DNA of 64,000 nt from an uncultured Actinomycetes bacterium (GCA_903895995.1 CAITVX010000013.1:16281-80280), one strand, 5' to 3'. Positions 7,417 to 15,167 are shown, counted from the first letter of the stretch. Made by a program: numbers and translations. The notes: generated by a model not told the origin, from the letters alone.

Positions 7417-10320
7417 CTACTTGCCTGATTGAGCACGAATAGCCGCTGCAATTGCAGATTTCAATCTGCTCTGTGCTTGGCCATATGCAGTGAAGTCACC
7501 ATTCTTGAGCGCACTCTGCGAATCAGCGAGTGCACTTTGTGCTGCAGCTAACGCCGATTTCACAGTAGTGCTTACTGGAGAAGATGTGCTTCCACTACTA
7601 GATGTCGAAGTTCCAGAATTATTTGCTAATGCAGTGCCAGCATTACCACCGAAGACTTGATCAAGTGCTCCTTGGAGTGTGTTATCAAATCCGATCTGAT
7701 CGCCGAAGCTGATCAAAACTTTCTGTAAGAGTGGATATGCAGCCGAGTTTGCAGTTGCGCGAACATAGACCGGTTGAACGTAGAGAAGACCGCTACCAAC
7801 TGGCAGTGTCATCAAATTACCCAATACAACATCTGATCCGCCTTGGCGCAAGAGTGAGAGCGCCTGCGCAACATCTGGCTTCGCTTCAAAGTTAGATGCA
7901 ACTTGCGAAGGTCCCGAAATATTCGTTGAACGAGGCAGTTGAAGGACGGTGATCTGTCCGTAGTCAGGTCCTGCATCAGAGTTCACAACAGCAAATGCTG
8001 TGAGGTTCTGGCGTCCACCCTTCGGGACAAAGCTTGTTGAAAGTGAGAAGGATGCCTTCTTTGCACCAGGCAATTGCATCGTCTGATAGTAAGGAGGCTG
8101 TGTTGCGGCATTTGCACCCAGTGAGGATGGATCACTTGGTATGCGCCAGAAATCTTGGCCGCCGTAGAAAGCCCCCGCTGTCTCAACGTGATAGGTGCTC
8201 AGCACATCGCGTTGAACATTGAAGAGATCTTCTGGGTAACGAATATGTGCAAGGAGAGCAGGAGAGATTGCACTCTTTGGTTCAACTGTTCCTGGGTAGG
8301 CCTTTGCCCAAGTCTTTAAGACTGGGTCTTTTGTATCCCACTGGTAGAGGTGAACGGTTCCATCGTAGGCATCGACAGTCGCTTTCACTGAGTTACGAAT
8401 GTAGTTCACATTCTTATCAGCGAGTGGTGCAACAGAAGTAGTTGCTGCGCTTACAGAGTTCGTCGTTGCAGCAGCGAGGTTTGTCACCTTTGCATATGGA
8501 TAGCCAGCTGATGTTGTATATCCGTCGATAATCCAGACAACATGTCCATTAACGATGGATGGGTACTCATTTCCATCGAGAGTCAGCCATGGGGCTACCT
8601 TCTGTACGCGCTCCATCGGATTGCGGTTGAAGAGGATCTTGGAATCTTTATTAATGAGGTTTGAGAGAACAATGCGCTGCTCTTTATATTTAATCGCAAA
8701 GAGTAGTCTGGAGAAGATTGAACCCATAGGAACTCCACCGGTTCCAGTGTAGGTGTAGTTCTTCTGTCCATTCGCAGAGGCATCATCTGGGTAATCCAGC
8801 TCTGTAGCGCTCGAGCTCTTTGCGCCGCCAATGATGGAGTAATCAGGAACGTTCTCGCCAAAGTAGATACGAGGTTGGAATGCTCCGAGGCCATCTGTTG
8901 GAGGAATATTTCCAACTGCGAAGGCTGGCTTACCATCAGCATCGACTGTATTTGCATATGCGCCAACGAATCCAAATCCATGGGTATAGACCAAGTGATC
9001 GTTGATCCAATTTCGTACAGGGCTTCCTGCAATATTTAATTCACGGACTGCAACGACAGTATCGCGGCTCTTGCCGTTCACTACGTAGCGATCCATATCG
9101 AGGGAATCTGGGAAGGTGTAATACGGCTTTATCTGTTGTAGCTGACGGAACGTTGCAGAGACAACGTTGGGATCAAGTAGGCGTGTATTAGAGACTGTGA
9201 GAGCATCCCCCGCTAGCTGACCTGATGCTACCGATGTTGTTGCTTGGTAATCCTTAATGGTGACTTTATCTAAGCCATAGGCTGCACGAGTCGCATCAAT
9301 ATTACGTTGAATGAATGGTGCTTCCTTAGATGATTCAGATGGCTTTACTTGGAACTGTTGAATAAAAGCTGGATAGATTCCGGCAATGAGAAGTGATGAG
9401 ATCACCATGAGAGAGACGCCTGCTGCAGGAAGAACCCACGAGCGGCGAAGGATATTTGCAAAGAAGAGAAGTGCGCAGACGATCGCTATTCCGGCGAGAA
9501 TTGCTTTAGCGGGAAGAGTTGCATTGACATCGGTATACGACAGACCAGTAATGAGTCTGCCTGATTTCAGAGCAAGCGTGTAACGATCAAACCAATAGGC
9601 AACAGCCTTGACCAAGACCAAGAGGCCGAGGAGAACTGAGAGTTGAACTCTTGCTGCGACAGAAGTTCGGTCCTCTTGAACAGCTGGACGAATTCCTCCA
9701 TAGAGATAGTGAACTCCTGCGGTAACAATCAAAGTCAGCATGAGAGTTGAGATTGCCCAGCCTATGAGTGCTTCATAGAGCGGCAGCTTGAAGGCGAAGA
9801 ATGAGATATCTAGACCGAATTGAGGGTCCTTTACTCCGAAGGGAGTTGAATTCTTAAAGGGCAGCCATATCTGCCACAAGCGTGAGCCTGACATTCCTGC
9901 GAAGTAGAAGACTGCGATAGAGAGTCCGATTACTGCAAAGCGTTTTACTGGATCGAGCTGACCTCGGTAACGCTCAATGTTGTCGGCCTCAAGTGAGGTT
10001 GGAACATAGACCGGCCGATTGCGATGGGCGATGACGATATTTGTTGTGAGAATAAAAGATGTAATGAGACCAAAGGCGAGGAAGAGCTCAGCTTTTGTAA
10101 GGAGAGTTGTCTTCCACACGGAGGAGAAATTCACTGAACGGAACCAGAGCACATCTGCGTAGAAACCACTTAAGGAGATAAGGATGATTCCGATAACGAA
10201 GAGCACCGCAATGGTGAGCGGAAGCGGTCCAACCTTCTTACGTGGTCCAAAGTTAAATGGCCCACCGTTTCCAGGGTTACCTTGCGAGAACGGGTTATTT
10301 GGAAAGTTAAATGAACTCAT
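7417..10320 (-). CDS. UPF0182 family large membrane protein
   Basis: 967-aa protein of unknown molecular function, one of the conserved actinobacterial UPF0182 proteins (Rv3193c relative). About seven hydrophobic helices occupy the first third (for example PLTIAVLFVIGIILISLSGF near residue 35 and the segment near 320), after a Gly/Pro/Asn-rich N-terminus. A long, presumably extracytoplasmic region follows with repeated YPD/YPED and VPxGG-type motifs. The last 60 residues are a low-complexity Ser/Thr/Gly linker and an Ala-rich helix. A TACAGT box ends 8 nt before the ATG. In many relatives a PDZ/Lon-like protease gene lies beside it; here it is absent. Confidence 0.9.
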   Translation of the reverse strand: MSSFNFPNNPFSQGNPGNGGPFNFGPRKKVGPLPLTIAVLFVIGIILISLSGFYADVLWFRSVNFSSVWKTTLLTKAELFLAFGLITSFILTTNIVIAHRNRPVYVPTSLEADNIERYRGQLDPVKRFAVIGLSIAVFYFAGMSGSRLWQIWLPFKNSTPFGVKDPQFGLDISFFAFKLPLYEALIGWAISTLMLTLIVTAGVHYLYGGIRPAVQEDRTSVAARVQLSVLLGLLVLVKAVAYWFDRYTLALKSGRLITGLSYTDVNATLPAKAILAGIAIVCALLFFANILRRSWVLPAAGVSLMVISSLLIAGIYPAFIQQFQVKPSESSKEAPFIQRNIDATRAAYGLDKVTIKDYQATTSVASGQLAGDALTVSNTRLLDPNVVSATFRQLQQIKPYYTFPDSLDMDRYVVNGKSRDTVVAVRELNIAGSPVRNWINDHLVYTHGFGFVGAYANTVDADGKPAFAVGNIPPTDGLGAFQPRIYFGENVPDYSIIGGAKSSSATELDYPDDASANGQKNYTYTGTGGVPMGSIFSRLLFAIKYKEQRIVLSNLINKDSKILFNRNPMERVQKVAPWLTLDGNEYPSIVNGHVVWIIDGYTTSAGYPYAKVTNLAAATTNSVSAATTSVAPLADKNVNYIRNSVKATVDAYDGTVHLYQWDTKDPVLKTWAKAYPGTVEPKSAISPALLAHIRYPEDLFNVQRDVLSTYHVETAGAFYGGQDFWRIPSDPSSLGANAATQPPYYQTMQLPGAKKASFSLSTSFVPKGGRQNLTAFAVVNSDAGPDYGQITVLQLPRSTNISGPSQVASNFEAKPDVAQALSLLRQGGSDVVLGNLMTLPVGSGLLYVQPVYVRATANSAAYPLLQKVLISFGDQIGFDNTLQGALDQVFGGNAGTALANNSGTSTSSSGSTSSPVSTTVKSALAAAQSALADSQSALKNGDFTAYGQAQSRLKSAIAAAIRAQSGK

Positions 10321-10327
10321 GCCCCAA

Positions 10328-10333
10328 ACTGTA
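10328..10333 (-). promoter_or_regulatory. -10 box of UPF0182 gene (leaderless)
   Basis: Minus strand TACAGT, last T 8 nt before the ATG at 10320. Confidence 0.45.
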
Positions 10334-10371
10334 GTGGCAACTCAAATTTCAAGGCGCTTTGTTGCACGCCC

Positions 10372-10650
10372 TTACTGCTGTGGGCTCTCTTCCTGAGAGC
10401 CGGTGGTGGAGCTTTGAGCGGGCGGCTCATTAAAACTACGTTGAAAGGCTTGGAAAGCGCCTACCGAACGGTTTGTCTCGCTCTCATATTTATCCTTGAA
10501 GCGTGATACCCAAATCACATAGATGATCGCCCCTGTTACAGCGAAGAGAGGAACGAGCCACCAGATGAGGGCTGCGAAGGCGGGGTTCCCGTTCGTCGCA
10601 GCAGCCTGTACAAGATGCAGGCTCTGGTGCAGCGATAGGGAGATTCTCAC
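10372..10650 (-). CDS. Small single-span membrane protein, unknown function
   Basis: 92 aa starting with GTG. One transmembrane helix (about residues 25-46, ALIWWLVPLFAVTGAIIYVI) is followed by the charged segment SRFKDKYESETNRSVGAFQAFQRSF and a Ser/Pro/Gln tail. Similar small proteins accompany UPF0182/DUF2342 genes in other actinobacteria (from memory, not checked). A TAGGCT box ends 7 nt before the GTG, which supports that start and a leaderless mRNA. Confidence 0.75.
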   Translation of the reverse strand: MRISLSLHQSLHLVQAAATNGNPAFAALIWWLVPLFAVTGAIIYVIWVSRFKDKYESETNRSVGAFQAFQRSFNEPPAQSSTTGSQEESPQQ

Positions 10651-10656
10651 TCCCCT

Positions 10657-10662
10657 AGCCTA
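10657..10662 (-). promoter_or_regulatory. -10 box of the 10650 gene (leaderless)
   Basis: Minus strand TAGGCT, last T 7 nt before the GTG start at 10650. Confidence 0.5.
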
Positions 10663-10708
10663 TCCACTCTGCAGGAATATTCTGCACGAAAGCACGGTTC
10701 TCATTATG

Positions 10709-10743
10709 TAGTTGCCAGGATTTGTTGTAGTTGCCTGGATTTG
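10709..10743. repeat. Tandem 16-bp direct repeat between divergent promoters
   Basis: Two copies (10709-10724 and 10728-10743) of TAGTTGCC(A/T)GGATTTG with 15 of 16 bases identical and a 19-bp period. They sit 26 bp before the predicted -10 of the DUF2342 gene, a place where an activator or repressor could bind. No regulator is identified. Confidence 0.6.
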
Positions 10744-10768
10744 AAAAGCAAAGTTCACGGAAAGGCGC

Positions 10769-10774
10769 GATAAT
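10769..10774 (+). promoter_or_regulatory. -10 box of DUF2342 gene (leaderless)
   Basis: GATAAT, last T 7 nt before the ATG at 10781. Confidence 0.55.
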
Positions 10775-10780
10775 ACGAAT

Positions 10781-12082
10781 ATGAGTGGTGATTTTGGTTT
10801 TACTCCCGGCGGGGATTTCACATCAGATCCATTTGCAGCTTCAGCGAACTTGCCCATGATCGCAACTCAAGCGCTGCGCGATAGCGCAAGAAATTTTCTT
10901 AATACTCACTCAGTTATTCCAGTTGGAACCGCTGATCTTGACTCGGTCAAAGATGCGCTGGATATTGCAAATAATTGGCTAGATAGCGCAACAATATTCC
11001 CCACTGTTTCAGCTCCTGCAAACGTTGCCTGGAGTCGTAAAGATTGGCTTGACTCATCCATTCCTGGATGGCAGAAATTAGTGGAACCACTCGCCGAGGG
11101 AATGGCCAGTGCGCTCTCTGAACTCATCGGCGGAATGAATTTCGGAGAAACCGGCGAAACCGGCGAAACTGATGAAGCGAGCGAAAATATATTCCCTCAG
11201 GATTTCCCGATCCCAGACAGTGCTATCCCTTCATTCAATGCGCTCTTTGGCGCAAATCCGATGACCACAGGCGGAATCATGCCGATGATGCGTGGATTCA
11301 TGGGAGCGATGATCGCAACTCAACTTGGTCAATCTGTTGGAGCCCTCGCCATACGTGTTACTGGAGCAAATGATGTAGCTCTCCCCCTCTTTAAAAATTG
11401 TGAGACACATCTCATTCCCCAGAACATCACAGCTTGGGGTGAAGGCCTTGATCTGCCTACAAGTGAGATCTCAATCTTCTTGGCGCTACGAGAGTCTGCT
11501 GCAGTCAGGCTCTTCACTCATGCTCCATGGCTATCGACCTATATGCAGGATGCAATAGCTGCCTATGGTCGAGGAATTAAAATCGATATTGAGGCAATTC
11601 AACGTCAAGCTGAAGATGCTATCTCCTCCGGTGCTCTTGATATTGAAAATACTGACTCAATCAATCTGGCAATCACCAGTGGAATGTTTATGCCTGAGCA
11701 ATCAACTCAGCAGGCAGCAGCACTTGAAAAATTAGAGATGGCACTTGCGTTGATCGAGGGATGGATTGATCATGTTGTCGATCTCGCAGCAAAAGATCGT
11801 CTTCCTTCACTTGCAGCACTTCAAGAAGTTGTACGGAGATCTCGTGTTACTAACTCGCCAACTCAACAACTCTTCAAATCATTACTTAACCTTGAGGTCT
11901 CTCCTCGCAAGATGCGCGAAACTGCACACTTTTGGAGTGAATTAAATCGGTTAGCAGGCAGCGACGGTCGTGATCATCGCTGGGAAGATTCTGCACTGCT
12001 GCCACGCAGTGAAGATATTGCAGATCCAGCTGCATTTCTTAAGAGCACCACTGTTCCCGATGATCTCAGTGGTTTGATCTAG
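10781..12082 (+). CDS. DUF2342 (zincin-like) family protein, Rv3195 type
   Basis: 433 aa, member of the actinobacterial DUF2342 family annotated as zinc-dependent metalloprotease or coenzyme F420 biosynthesis-associated protein. No canonical HExxH is present; the corresponding helix reads ALIEGWIDHVVDLA, so peptidase activity is doubtful. A Gly-rich region MTTGGIMPMMRGFMGAMIATQLGQSVG near residue 170 and the tail FWSELNRLAGSDGRDHRWED are family-like. Residues near 122-130 contain three GET repeats from a 9-nt tandem repeat. It lies divergent to the UPF0182 pair, as in mycobacteria. Confidence 0.85.
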   Translation: MSGDFGFTPGGDFTSDPFAASANLPMIATQALRDSARNFLNTHSVIPVGTADLDSVKDALDIANNWLDSATIFPTVSAPANVAWSRKDWLDSSIPGWQKLVEPLAEGMASALSELIGGMNFGETGETGETDEASENIFPQDFPIPDSAIPSFNALFGANPMTTGGIMPMMRGFMGAMIATQLGQSVGALAIRVTGANDVALPLFKNCETHLIPQNITAWGEGLDLPTSEISIFLALRESAAVRLFTHAPWLSTYMQDAIAAYGRGIKIDIEAIQRQAEDAISSGALDIENTDSINLAITSGMFMPEQSTQQAAALEKLEMALALIEGWIDHVVDLAAKDRLPSLAALQEVVRRSRVTNSPTQQLFKSLLNLEVSPRKMRETAHFWSELNRLAGSDGRDHRWEDSALLPRSEDIADPAAFLKSTTVPDDLSGLI

Positions 12083-12098
12083 CAAAAAATCTCGGCAT

Positions 12099-12178
12099 AA
12101 AAAAGCGAAGCCCCCGGCCGCACGATTCTTTATCAGCCTTCCCCTTGCTGATAATGAACGGTTATCCGAGGACTTCGT
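12099..12178 (-). ncRNA. Predicted orphan small RNA, about 80 nt, with own promoter and terminator
   Basis: On the minus strand the predicted start (12178) is followed at once by CGAAGTCCTCGG, which pairs over 12 bp (two G-U wobbles) with CCGGGGGCTTCG at 12106-12117; six Us follow (12099-12104). Inside is a perfect 8-bp hairpin (12147-12154 with 12130-12137) with the purine loop AAGGGGAAG. The two wobbles pair only on the minus strand; on the plus strand they would be C-A mismatches, which fixes the direction. It is not a tRNA, tmRNA, SRP RNA or 6C RNA that I can recognise. Confidence 0.6.
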
Positions 12179-12184
12179 AAGAGA

Positions 12185-12213
12185 AAACTAGAACGTCTCG
12201 CCCACTAAATCAA
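12185..12213 (-). promoter_or_regulatory. Promoter of the predicted small RNA
   Basis: Minus strand -35 TTGATT (12208-12213), 17-bp spacer, -10 TAGTTT (12185-12190), then 6 nt to the predicted start at 12178. This is a complete housekeeping-type promoter. Confidence 0.6.
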
Positions 12214-12449
12214 ATGCAAACCCCCTTTACCTTCACTCTTTTCAACTCCATTGAAGTATCTAGATGAAGGAATCTCTTGCGCTTTTCTCTTCGACCTTAT
12301 AGAACCTGTTAGATGCCATGATGTGATGGCGAATGAGAAGAAAATTTAAAACTCTCTACCGACTCTCTAGGGAAATCCCACCTATTAGTGGATCAGTAGG
12401 AGAAAATTTCTTATTGCTTCAATCTTGTTGCTTGAAAGGGCGCAAGAAT

Positions 12450-12543
12450 TGTTGATAACTTGTAAGAGTGTGATGGAAAATCGGTGAAGGCTGTTGATAA
12501 CTATGTGGAGAAACAGGGGATAACTTCGAATGTCGGTGGAAAA
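12450..12543. other. Cluster of DnaA-box-like 9-mers
   Basis: Compared with TGTGGATAA (complement of TTATCCACA): TGTTGATAA at 12450-12458 and 12492-12500 and TGTGGAGAA at 12504-12512 each differ by one base; AGGGGATAA at 12515-12523 and GGTGGAAAA at 12535-12543 differ by two. The last four lie about one helical turn or two apart and run into the next gene. AT-rich sequence flanks them on the left (12340-12420). No dnaA, dnaN or rpmH gene is nearby, so a replication origin is unlikely; a DnaA-titration or DnaA-regulated promoter is possible. Confidence 0.35.
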
Positions 12544-13180
12544 CTTTATTCAAGAAAGTTTCTTCTCTGGCGAAGAGGCTATCTTCGCCTCCGTGCCACT
12601 ACTTACCCCCACTCGCTCCCGTAAAAAACCCCTTCTCGAGCCATCCCTTCCTGAATTTCGAGTCGTTCGCTCAACTCGGCGCAAACGGGGGGTCACGGCT
12701 TTTCGAAGTAATGGCGTTATTGAGATACATATGCCAGATCGGACCTCTCGCCGAGCAGAACGGGAGTTAATCCCGGAGATGATCGCCCTCGTCTTGCGAC
12801 GAGAGGCCCAACAGCGCCGCACTGATGATCTCCTCCACGAGATCGCAACCCGCCTGCTTGCTGAGTACCTGCCAGAGTTCCACGAGAGACCATCCTCGAT
12901 TCGTTGGCGAAGTATGCAAGGCCGCTGGGGTAGCTGTACGACCGTTGATCGGACTATTCGCATCGCAGAGAGGCTAGCGAGCGCACCTGAGTACGTCCTG
13001 GAGTGTGTGATCCTCCATGAGTTGATCCATCTTCGTCTTCCTGGCCATGGGAGCGATTTCCACGCCCTGCTCGAGCGCTTCCCAGATCTTGCGCGCGCTG
13101 AGGCCTATCTCGAGGGTTTTGAGGCTGGACTCGGGGCGCCGCCTGAGATGGTGACGACCCAAGAGCTCGGATCGGCTTAA
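12530..13180 (+). CDS. YgjP-like zinc metallopeptidase (M48-related, DUF45)
   Basis: 216-aa protein with the zincin motif in ECVILHELIHLRLPGHGSDFHALLE (HELIH at about residues 164-168, third ligand region GHGxxFH) preceded by the family signature RWRSMQGRWGSCT near 125-137. These are the diagnostic parts of the YgjP/SprT-like WSS-related peptidases, some of which act on DNA-bound proteins; the substrate here is unknown. The N-terminus is basic and lacks a signal peptide, so it is cytoplasmic. A cluster of DnaA-box-like 9-mers covers its start region. Confidence 0.88.
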   Translation: MSVENFIQESFFSGEEAIFASVPLLTPTRSRKKPLLEPSLPEFRVVRSTRRKRGVTAFRSNGVIEIHMPDRTSRRAERELIPEMIALVLRREAQQRRTDDLLHEIATRLLAEYLPEFHERPSSIRWRSMQGRWGSCTTVDRTIRIAERLASAPEYVLECVILHELIHLRLPGHGSDFHALLERFPDLARAEAYLEGFEAGLGAPPEMVTTQELGSA

Positions 13181-13343
13181 AGCCACCCTCAATCACAGGA
13201 AGCCACAGGCGGATTGCCGCACAAATTGCCCTCAAGATCCCCCACTACGCTCACGCTCAGAGGTACTCTCAGCATGTACGCACGCTCAGCGCGGGAAGCA
13301 CCCGAGCGGATATTCGAGTTGATGCGGCGATAGGAGGGTCATT

Positions 13344-13502
13344 ATGGCTGAGGAATACAAGGGCGAGGCCTACTGCGTTAAGTGCAAAGAGAAGCGTGCC
13401 TTCGAAGGTCACGTCAAAGTCTCTGATTCTGGCCGCCGCATGGCACAGGGCATCTGCCCAGTGTGTGGCACAAAGGTCAACCGCATCTTAGGCAAGGCAT
13501 AA
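13344..13502 (+). CDS. DUF5679-like small zinc-ribbon protein, 52 aa
   Basis: ATG at 13344 preceded by TAGGAGGG at ideal spacing. The product begins MAEEYKGEAYCVKCKEKRAF and ends QGICPVCGTKVNRILGKA; CVKC and CPVC form a likely four-Cys zinc ribbon. Such mini-proteins are conserved across actinobacteria; function is unknown, with nucleic-acid binding a reasonable guess. It has one of the few strong SD sequences of the window, suggesting high expression. Confidence 0.88.
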   Translation: MAEEYKGEAYCVKCKEKRAFEGHVKVSDSGRRMAQGICPVCGTKVNRILGKA

Positions 13503-13540
13503 CAGCTCTAATAGTTTAGAGAATCTAGAAGTACACGCTT

Positions 13541-13600
13541 CACCCCGTACCTGCATCACCGATGAGCAATCGCTCGCCGCAGTGGTGAATGTGCGGGGTG
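13541..13600 (+). other. Structured element, possible terminator or RNA
   Basis: A 10-bp stem (13541-13550 with 13591-13600, one U-G wobble on the plus strand) encloses TCACC/GGTGA (13556-13560 with 13584-13588) and an inner GAGC-AATC-GCTC hairpin (13564-13575). Only TTT follows, so as an intrinsic terminator of the DUF5679 gene it is weak. Confidence 0.35.
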
Positions 13601-13698
13601 TTTGCATCTGATCGCAGGTATGAATATCTAGAGCGACTTTCCCCACATCGATAGACCAGCGCCACCAGTGCATGCGCGCCTGCTGAAAACTCCCCGCT

Positions 13699-14793
13699 AT
13701 GCCCACTACTTCCGGTGTGAGATGCACCTACCCCAGACTCAAACCCGCAGTTGCGATCATTCTGCGCGCAGGTGGCGCAGAGATTTTTGTAGGGAACTCG
13801 CACGAGGGTTATCTTCTCGATGCCTATCCCTATCTTGCGATCCTGCGTGAGTGCACCGGATGGTTCAACATCAATGAGATTTCAGAGCGAAGCAATCAGC
13901 CTGCATATATCATTGAAAAGATTGTGGGCGAGCATGGAGAACTCGTCCAGCTTGGGGTCATTGAAACCCGGTTCCGCCCATCACCTGCTCCATGGGCGAA
14001 GATCCACGATCAACAAGAGCTTCACGCTTCTACCCAGAATGAGATCGAGAGTTCGCTCATTACATTTCGCGCCAGTGATGGCGGTCAGGCGGAGTGGATT
14101 GCTCGCGCACAGTATGGGGTCACCATATTCGGAGATACTCGAATTGCGCGCACACTTCTTCCGCTTCTCTGTGCAAGTGGTTTTATTCAGACGCAATTGC
14201 AATCACTCCCCGGTGAAGAGCCGCTCTTACAAGCAAGAGATCTCAATGCTCTCTCTGTTACCGCAGATCATCTTGCAAAGAGTAAGACTCTGCACCATCG
14301 GGATTTAATTCGTGTGAGTCGAGCTACCTCTGCTGTGACTTCAACGGCAAATGCTCCACGCAAGAGAGATCTGATTATTGCGACATCCCAGCCTCATGCA
14401 GAGCAGATTCAACAGTGGCAGAGTGAGGCAGTCGCACACCTAGCAATGGGTGAGGCCATTGCCGGGCTTATTGAGATCTCCCCGATTATCCAACCAGGAT
14501 TAACTCCATGCCTTCGTTGCATCCAACTTCATAAACGAGATGCTCTCCCCAGAGATCTCACCTGCCTTGCTACTACTCAAAACCCATCAACTGAACTACC
14601 CGTCACATCCGCAGCCCTTATTGCAGCGCTACTCGCAACGACCGTTGCAAATTACTTCTTTACACCCCAGCTTCAATTCCACTCGCAGGTCATTAACTTG
14701 CTTGAACCAACTCTTCCGATCCAGCCTCGAAAGTGGAACTTTCATCCAGAGTGCGGTTGCGTGGACGTCCAACGCCGCGCTTTGCCGCGATAA
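13699..14793 (+). CDS. ThiF/E1-like adenylyltransferase-fold protein, degenerate Rossmann, Cys4 zinc site
   Basis: 364 aa. The N-terminal part (to about residue 95) resembles a winged-helix leader-binding domain; a Rossmann-like segment GVTIFGDTRIARTLLPLL follows near 140 but lacks the usual GxGxxG, so ATP use is uncertain. C271-x2-C274 (PCLRCIQLHKRD) and C352-x-C354 (HPECGC) form the structural zinc site typical of ThiF/UBA enzymes. Relatives sit next to whiB7/uvrD2 in other actinobacteria (from memory, not checked); function is unknown. Its last 101 nt are antisense to the 3' end of whiB7. Confidence 0.72.
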   Translation: MPTTSGVRCTYPRLKPAVAIILRAGGAEIFVGNSHEGYLLDAYPYLAILRECTGWFNINEISERSNQPAYIIEKIVGEHGELVQLGVIETRFRPSPAPWAKIHDQQELHASTQNEIESSLITFRASDGGQAEWIARAQYGVTIFGDTRIARTLLPLLCASGFIQTQLQSLPGEEPLLQARDLNALSVTADHLAKSKTLHHRDLIRVSRATSAVTSTANAPRKRDLIIATSQPHAEQIQQWQSEAVAHLAMGEAIAGLIEISPIIQPGLTPCLRCIQLHKRDALPRDLTCLATTQNPSTELPVTSAALIAALLATTVANYFFTPQLQFHSQVINLLEPTLPIQPRKWNFHPECGCVDVQRRALPR

Positions 14794-15154
14794 TCGAGCC
14801 TGCATCAAAGAGCTCACCGCCCCAGACTCCCCAAGGCTCGGCGCGCGAGATCGCACCTTCAAGACATGCGCTAGCCATTGGGCAAGAGCCGCACATCTTC
14901 TTCGCGATCGCGATCTGAACAGGCTCCTCTGAGAAGAAGAGTTCTGGATCTGCTGTGTGACAAGGCAGGGTGAACTCATCACCGTTGCCGGTCATACATG
15001 TCACAGAGCCAAGACCCACCTTGCCTGGACCTGATGCACCTGCCTCTGCCCATCCGGGTAGTAATAAATCACTGAAGAGAACGCTCACTTCTCTCACTTC
15101 CTCTCTCGTTTCGTTTCTCGTTTCGTTTATATTGGCTTTCTTACTTATTTTCAT
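14693..15154 (-). CDS. whiB7: WhiB7-type iron-sulfur transcription factor
   Basis: Redox/antibiotic-stress regulator that binds sigma factor and activates intrinsic resistance genes. Cluster ligands are C65, C88, C91 and C97 (LPCHTADP; MCGSCPMASAC), followed by the turn EPWGVWGGE (107-115) and an AT-hook RGVGRPR (126-132), the combination that defines WhiB7. The ATG at 15154 gives 153 aa with an odd polar N-terminus; a GTG at 15088 with GAGAGG upstream would give 131 aa, closer to the family. The gene lies behind an upstream ORF and an intrinsic terminator. The AT-hook codons are antisense to the zinc-site codons of the convergent gene. Confidence 0.93.
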   Translation of the reverse strand: MKISKKANINETRNETREEVREVSVLFSDLLLPGWAEAGASGPGKVGLGSVTCMTGNGDEFTLPCHTADPELFFSEEPVQIAIAKKMCGSCPMASACLEGAISRAEPWGVWGGELFDAGSIIAAKRGVGRPRNRTLDESSTFEAGSEELVQAS

Positions 15155-15167
15155 CTGCCTGGCAAAT

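Noticed and set aside
12099..12178. 6C RNA, 6S RNA or SRP RNA as identity of the small RNA
   Set aside because: 6C needs C-rich loops, whereas the transcribed strand here has a G/A loop; 6S and SRP RNAs are longer or have a different conserved loop.
12440..12545. Chromosomal replication origin
   Set aside because: Despite the DnaA-like 9-mers there is no dnaA, dnaN, recF, rpmH or parAB nearby and the flanking genes are not those of known origins; reported only as a box cluster.
13488..13727. Minus-strand ORF of 79 codons between DUF5679 and the ThiF-like gene
   Set aside because: It contains a stretch MHWWRWSIDVGKVALDIHTC that looks protein-like, but it overlaps the start of the ThiF-like gene and the nested hairpins, has no start signal and resembles no family I know. 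Kept out of the gene list at present.
13820..14308. Plus-strand open frame of 162 codons inside the ThiF-like gene
   Set aside because: Shifted frame of a gene whose own frame shows zinc-site cysteines and conserved layout; no start signal.
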